The notes beneath the pieces were generated by a model. That model did no database searches. It saw nothing but the letters and a program-made list of their open reading frames with translations, and was not told where the DNA came from. Shown here piece by piece: positions 15,317 to 17,431 of a DNA stretch of 17,431 nt (within the stretch, counting starts at the first letter, position 1; each line of letters begins with the position of its first letter). The position numbers were made by a program, and so were the translations under genes. The stretch is taken from assembly GCA_017388605.1 (NCBI GenBank), contig JAFPIE010000075.1:1-17431 (forward strand), written 5' to 3'. This DNA is from Acholeplasmatales bacterium. Its GTDB lineage: Bacteria > Bacillota_I > Bacilli_A > Acholeplasmatales > Anaeroplasmataceae.

Positions 15317-16696
15317 TTAAATTGTATTACTCATTACTAAAGCTACAGTAAAAATGAAAAATATAAATATACAGCATACTAAAGCGGGACCAGACCCATT
15401 GGTCATACGGTCTTCTCTTTTTCTTCCAACAATAGCTGAGATAAAAGGGAAAAAGCTCAATAGGAATATAATCTCAAGTATGACAAAGAATGGGAATGAG
15501 TTATAATAATTTGAAGTTCTAACCACCACAAACACAAAAAAGAATATAAGCATTAATATAAAAAGCCAAATAGAAAATTTCTTAATATTAATTCCTAATA
15601 CCTTCATATATTTTGGAGCTTCTTTTACAGGCTCAAATCGAGTTCCACTATCTTGCATTAAGCTAGAATAGGATTTAGAATCTAATTCTTGATTGGAATT
15701 ATTACTATATCCATGTATATAATCTTCTTTCTCATCATATTCTAGATCATCACCATCTAAAGGTTCAAATGCAGCATTAGATTCTTCATCTTCATCTACT
15801 TCTTCATCTTCATCTATTTCTTCATCTTCATCTACTTTATATTGAGGAATATAATGGATAAACCATTCAAGATTATTTAGGAAGCCTTCTCTTCTTACCT
15901 CAAAAGGAATACTCTCTTTAATTCTATCCCATTCATCATCTTGCAAAATAAAGTGTAAGAAATCATATACCTCATTCTTTTCCTTTTGTGTCTTTAATTC
16001 ACTTTCTCTTTTATTAATTACTTTACTTAGCTCTTGATTTGAAATCTCATCAACAAAGTCAGAAACCTGTTTTAAATCATCAAAATACTGTGTTATGAAA
16101 TAAGAGATCTGCAAATCTATTTTGGATTGGAATACATCCAATGAAGATTCAATAATATTTGCCTCAATGGCCTTTTCATTTAAAGTATTTAATATATCTA
16201 GTACGCCTTTTTCTTTCGTTACTATATATAAAATATTTAATGCTAATATATTTAAATATACGATTTCAGGCTTTATTCTTATCGTAACTAAATAATCTAG
16301 ATTACTATAAAAATCATTCTCATCTGAAGAATTACAAATGAGCTTTGTTGGCTTAAAATCATATGCATCAAGACATTCTGATAATTTAATAAAATTACCT
16401 CTACTTGCATAGGTAAAGAATTTTCTTAAATTTGGATCTAAAGCCCTATAAAAGCTATATTCCGATTCAAAAAACATTCTTAATCTTTTATTGGATAAAT
16501 CCATAGCACGATTTAAATCCATTTCGTTATGGACATTATCAAAATCTACATTTGCATAATCCTTGTTTTCAGCTAAATATAAATAATAAAACCATTCTGC
16601 ATTCGAAGAATCCTCCTGTAATGCATTCCTAAGCTTTTTAGCTGCTTCCTCATATAATTCCTTTTGAAAGTATTCTTCAATTTCTTGCTTTGTCAT
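15317..16696 (-). CDS. Membrane-anchored member of the same family (N-terminal module plus TM domain)
   Basis: The product is 459 aa with AGAGG before ATG 16696. Residues 1-105 carry the shared module: AEWFYYLYLAENKDYANVDF at 33-52, EMDLNRAMDL at 58-67, and YRALDPNLRKFFTYASRG. A long helical middle follows (IRIKPEIVYLNILALNILYIV at about 139-159), then a Glu/Asp-rich linker (about 288-306) coded by an 18-bp tandem repeat. The C-terminal domain starts KYMKVLGINIKKFSIWLF and holds about three membrane helices (372-392, 401-423, 436-456) with GRKREDRMTNGSGPA between the last two. The N-terminal part has no signal sequence and should stay in the cytosol. The middle and C-terminal parts match the next gene upstream, so these are tandem paralogs. 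Function unknown. Confidence 0.8.
   Translation of the reverse strand: MTKQEIEEYFQKELYEEAAKKLRNALQEDSSNAEWFYYLYLAENKDYANVDFDNVHNEMDLNRAMDLSNKRLRMFFESEYSFYRALDPNLRKFFTYASRGNFIKLSECLDAYDFKPTKLICNSSDENDFYSNLDYLVTIRIKPEIVYLNILALNILYIVTKEKGVLDILNTLNEKAIEANIIESSLDVFQSKIDLQISYFITQYFDDLKQVSDFVDEISNQELSKVINKRESELKTQKEKNEVYDFLHFILQDDEWDRIKESIPFEVRREGFLNNLEWFIHYIPQYKVDEDEEIDEDEEVDEDEESNAAFEPLDGDDLEYDEKEDYIHGYSNNSNQELDSKSYSSLMQDSGTRFEPVKEAPKYMKVLGINIKKFSIWLFILMLIFFFVFVVVRTSNYYNSFPFFVILEIIFLLSFFPFISAIVGRKREDRMTNGSGPALVCCIFIFFIFTVALVMSNTI
15782..15835 (-). repeat. 18-bp tandem repeat coding an acidic linker
   Basis: Three 18-bp units (15782-15799, 15800-15817, 15818-15835; plus strand TTCTTCATCTTCATCTAC, with one T variant) encode VDEDEE/IDEDEE/VDEDEE in frame. 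Copy changes by slippage would lengthen or shorten the linker without a frameshift. Confidence 0.9.
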
Positions 16697-16729
16697 GATT
16701 TAACCTCTTACTATCCATTTATATGGACT

Positions 16730-17431
16730 TTACCAACCATAATGTATTGCCATAGTTACAATAATACCAATGAAATCTATCTCAATTCCAATAGAACAAA
16801 AAATAATTGCCGGAATAGAACCATTCACTCTTCTATCCTGGCGAGTTACTCCAACAATTCCACAAATGAGAGTAACTATTTTTATAAAAGTAGTTATAAC
16901 AATAAGTGAAACTATCACAGCTTGACCACCATTTGCAGCATTTATTATTAAGAATATAAATGATAAAACAAATAATACTATAGAAAAGCCCTTTATATTT
17001 ATACCAAATACCTTCATATAGCTTGGAGAATTTTTGTTCTCACTTGGGGTATTTACCATACCCTTGGGCTCTTCCCTTTTTATAGGAGCCGCAGGCTCTG
17101 GCTTTCTTTCAAAGCTTTGTGCTTGGTATACATAAGGCTTCTCTTCAACTTTTTTTAATATTGGAGCTTCCTCTTTCTTTGGCTCTGGCTTTCTTTCTTC
17201 TATAACTACTTTATTCTTATTATTATCCTTTTTGTTTAAAAAAGAATGAAGACTTTCTTTAATTTCTTCCTTTGTATGGAATAGCTTTAATTCGCTAGAT
17301 TCCATATTGGCATCCTTAGCCTTTTCCTTTAAGGTATTCCAAACACTTAAGACATCCTCTTCTCTTGTTACAATATATAAAATATTTAAAGCTAATAGAT
17401 TTAAATAAACAATTTCAGGCTTTATTCTTAT
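16730..17431 (-). CDS. Membrane-anchored paralog of the 15317-16696 gene (5' end outside window)
   Basis: The frame is open to the right edge (233 codons visible), so the N-terminus is not seen; an internal ATG at 17305 is not the start. The first visible residues, IRIKPEIVYLNLLALNILYI, match the middle of the next gene almost exactly. Then comes a Lys/Glu/Pro-rich disordered linker (EERKPEPKKEE and similar) and the shared C-terminal domain: SYMKVFGINIKGFSIVLF, three to four membrane helices, VTRQDRRVNGSIPA. I expect the missing part to hold the same N-terminal helical module. It lies 33 nt before the next gene and is probably co-transcribed with it. Function unknown. Confidence 0.8.
   Translation of the reverse strand: MRIKPEIVYLNLLALNILYIVTREEDVLSVWNTLKEKAKDANMESSELKLFHTKEEIKESLHSFLNKKDNNKNKVVIEERKPEPKKEEAPILKKVEEKPYVYQAQSFERKPEPAAPIKREEPKGMVNTPSENKNSPSYMKVFGINIKGFSIVLFVLSFIFLIINAANGGQAVIVSLIVITTFIKIVTLICGIVGVTRQDRRVNGSIPAIIFCSIGIEIDFIGIIVTMAIHYGW

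Overview
The window is strongly A+T-rich DNA with tight gene spacing, good Shine-Dalgarno sites (AGGAGG-like) and TTGnnn-17-TATAAT promoters. It looks like a low-GC Firmicute (Bacillota). The repeat-rich surface protein, BspA-type leucine-rich-repeat (LRR) proteins and zinc-ribbon membrane proteins suggest a gut-associated Bacilli/Erysipelotrichia-like lineage; this is inference from gene content. TGA is used as a stop (for example at 5430-5432 and 5912-5914) and TGG as Trp, so the Mollicutes code is not in use. No tRNA, rRNA, CRISPR array or insertion sequence was seen.

Layout. 1-2048 (-): 5' part of a large membrane-anchored surface protein made of MBG/Ig-like repeats and one InlB-B (Listeria-Bacteroides) repeat, running off the left edge. 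2227-3075 (-): a DegV/FakB fatty-acid-binding protein, divergent from hflX at 3224-4480 (+). 4508-7541 is an accessory block. It holds a two-gene operon (4584-5914, +), an HTH fused to a DUF3990-like ADP-ribosyltransferase fold plus an unrecognised 161-aa partner, bracketed by near-identical hairpins. It also holds a convergent AbiEi/AbiEii type IV toxin-antitoxin pair (6001-7453, -) and the 3' stump of a decayed BspA-type LRR gene (7539-7811, -).

7838-9592: two paralogous TetR-family regulators (7909 +, 9005 +) flank a small multi-pass membrane protein (8535-8828, -), with palindromes in the promoter regions. 9590-10426 (-): a double-zinc-ribbon membrane protein gene split by one in-frame TAA into a 31-codon upstream ORF and a 240-codon downstream ORF.

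10564-17431 (-): a tight operon-like run of four genes, the first cut by the right edge. Three visible N-termini share one unrecognised helical module of about 100 residues. In two genes it is fused to cytoplasmic-looking BspA-type LRR arrays. In a third it is fused to a linker and a multi-pass membrane domain, which the edge-truncated gene also carries. This family, with soluble LRR members and membrane-anchored members under one transcript, is the most system-like unexplained feature. The HTH-ART operon with paired hairpins is the second.
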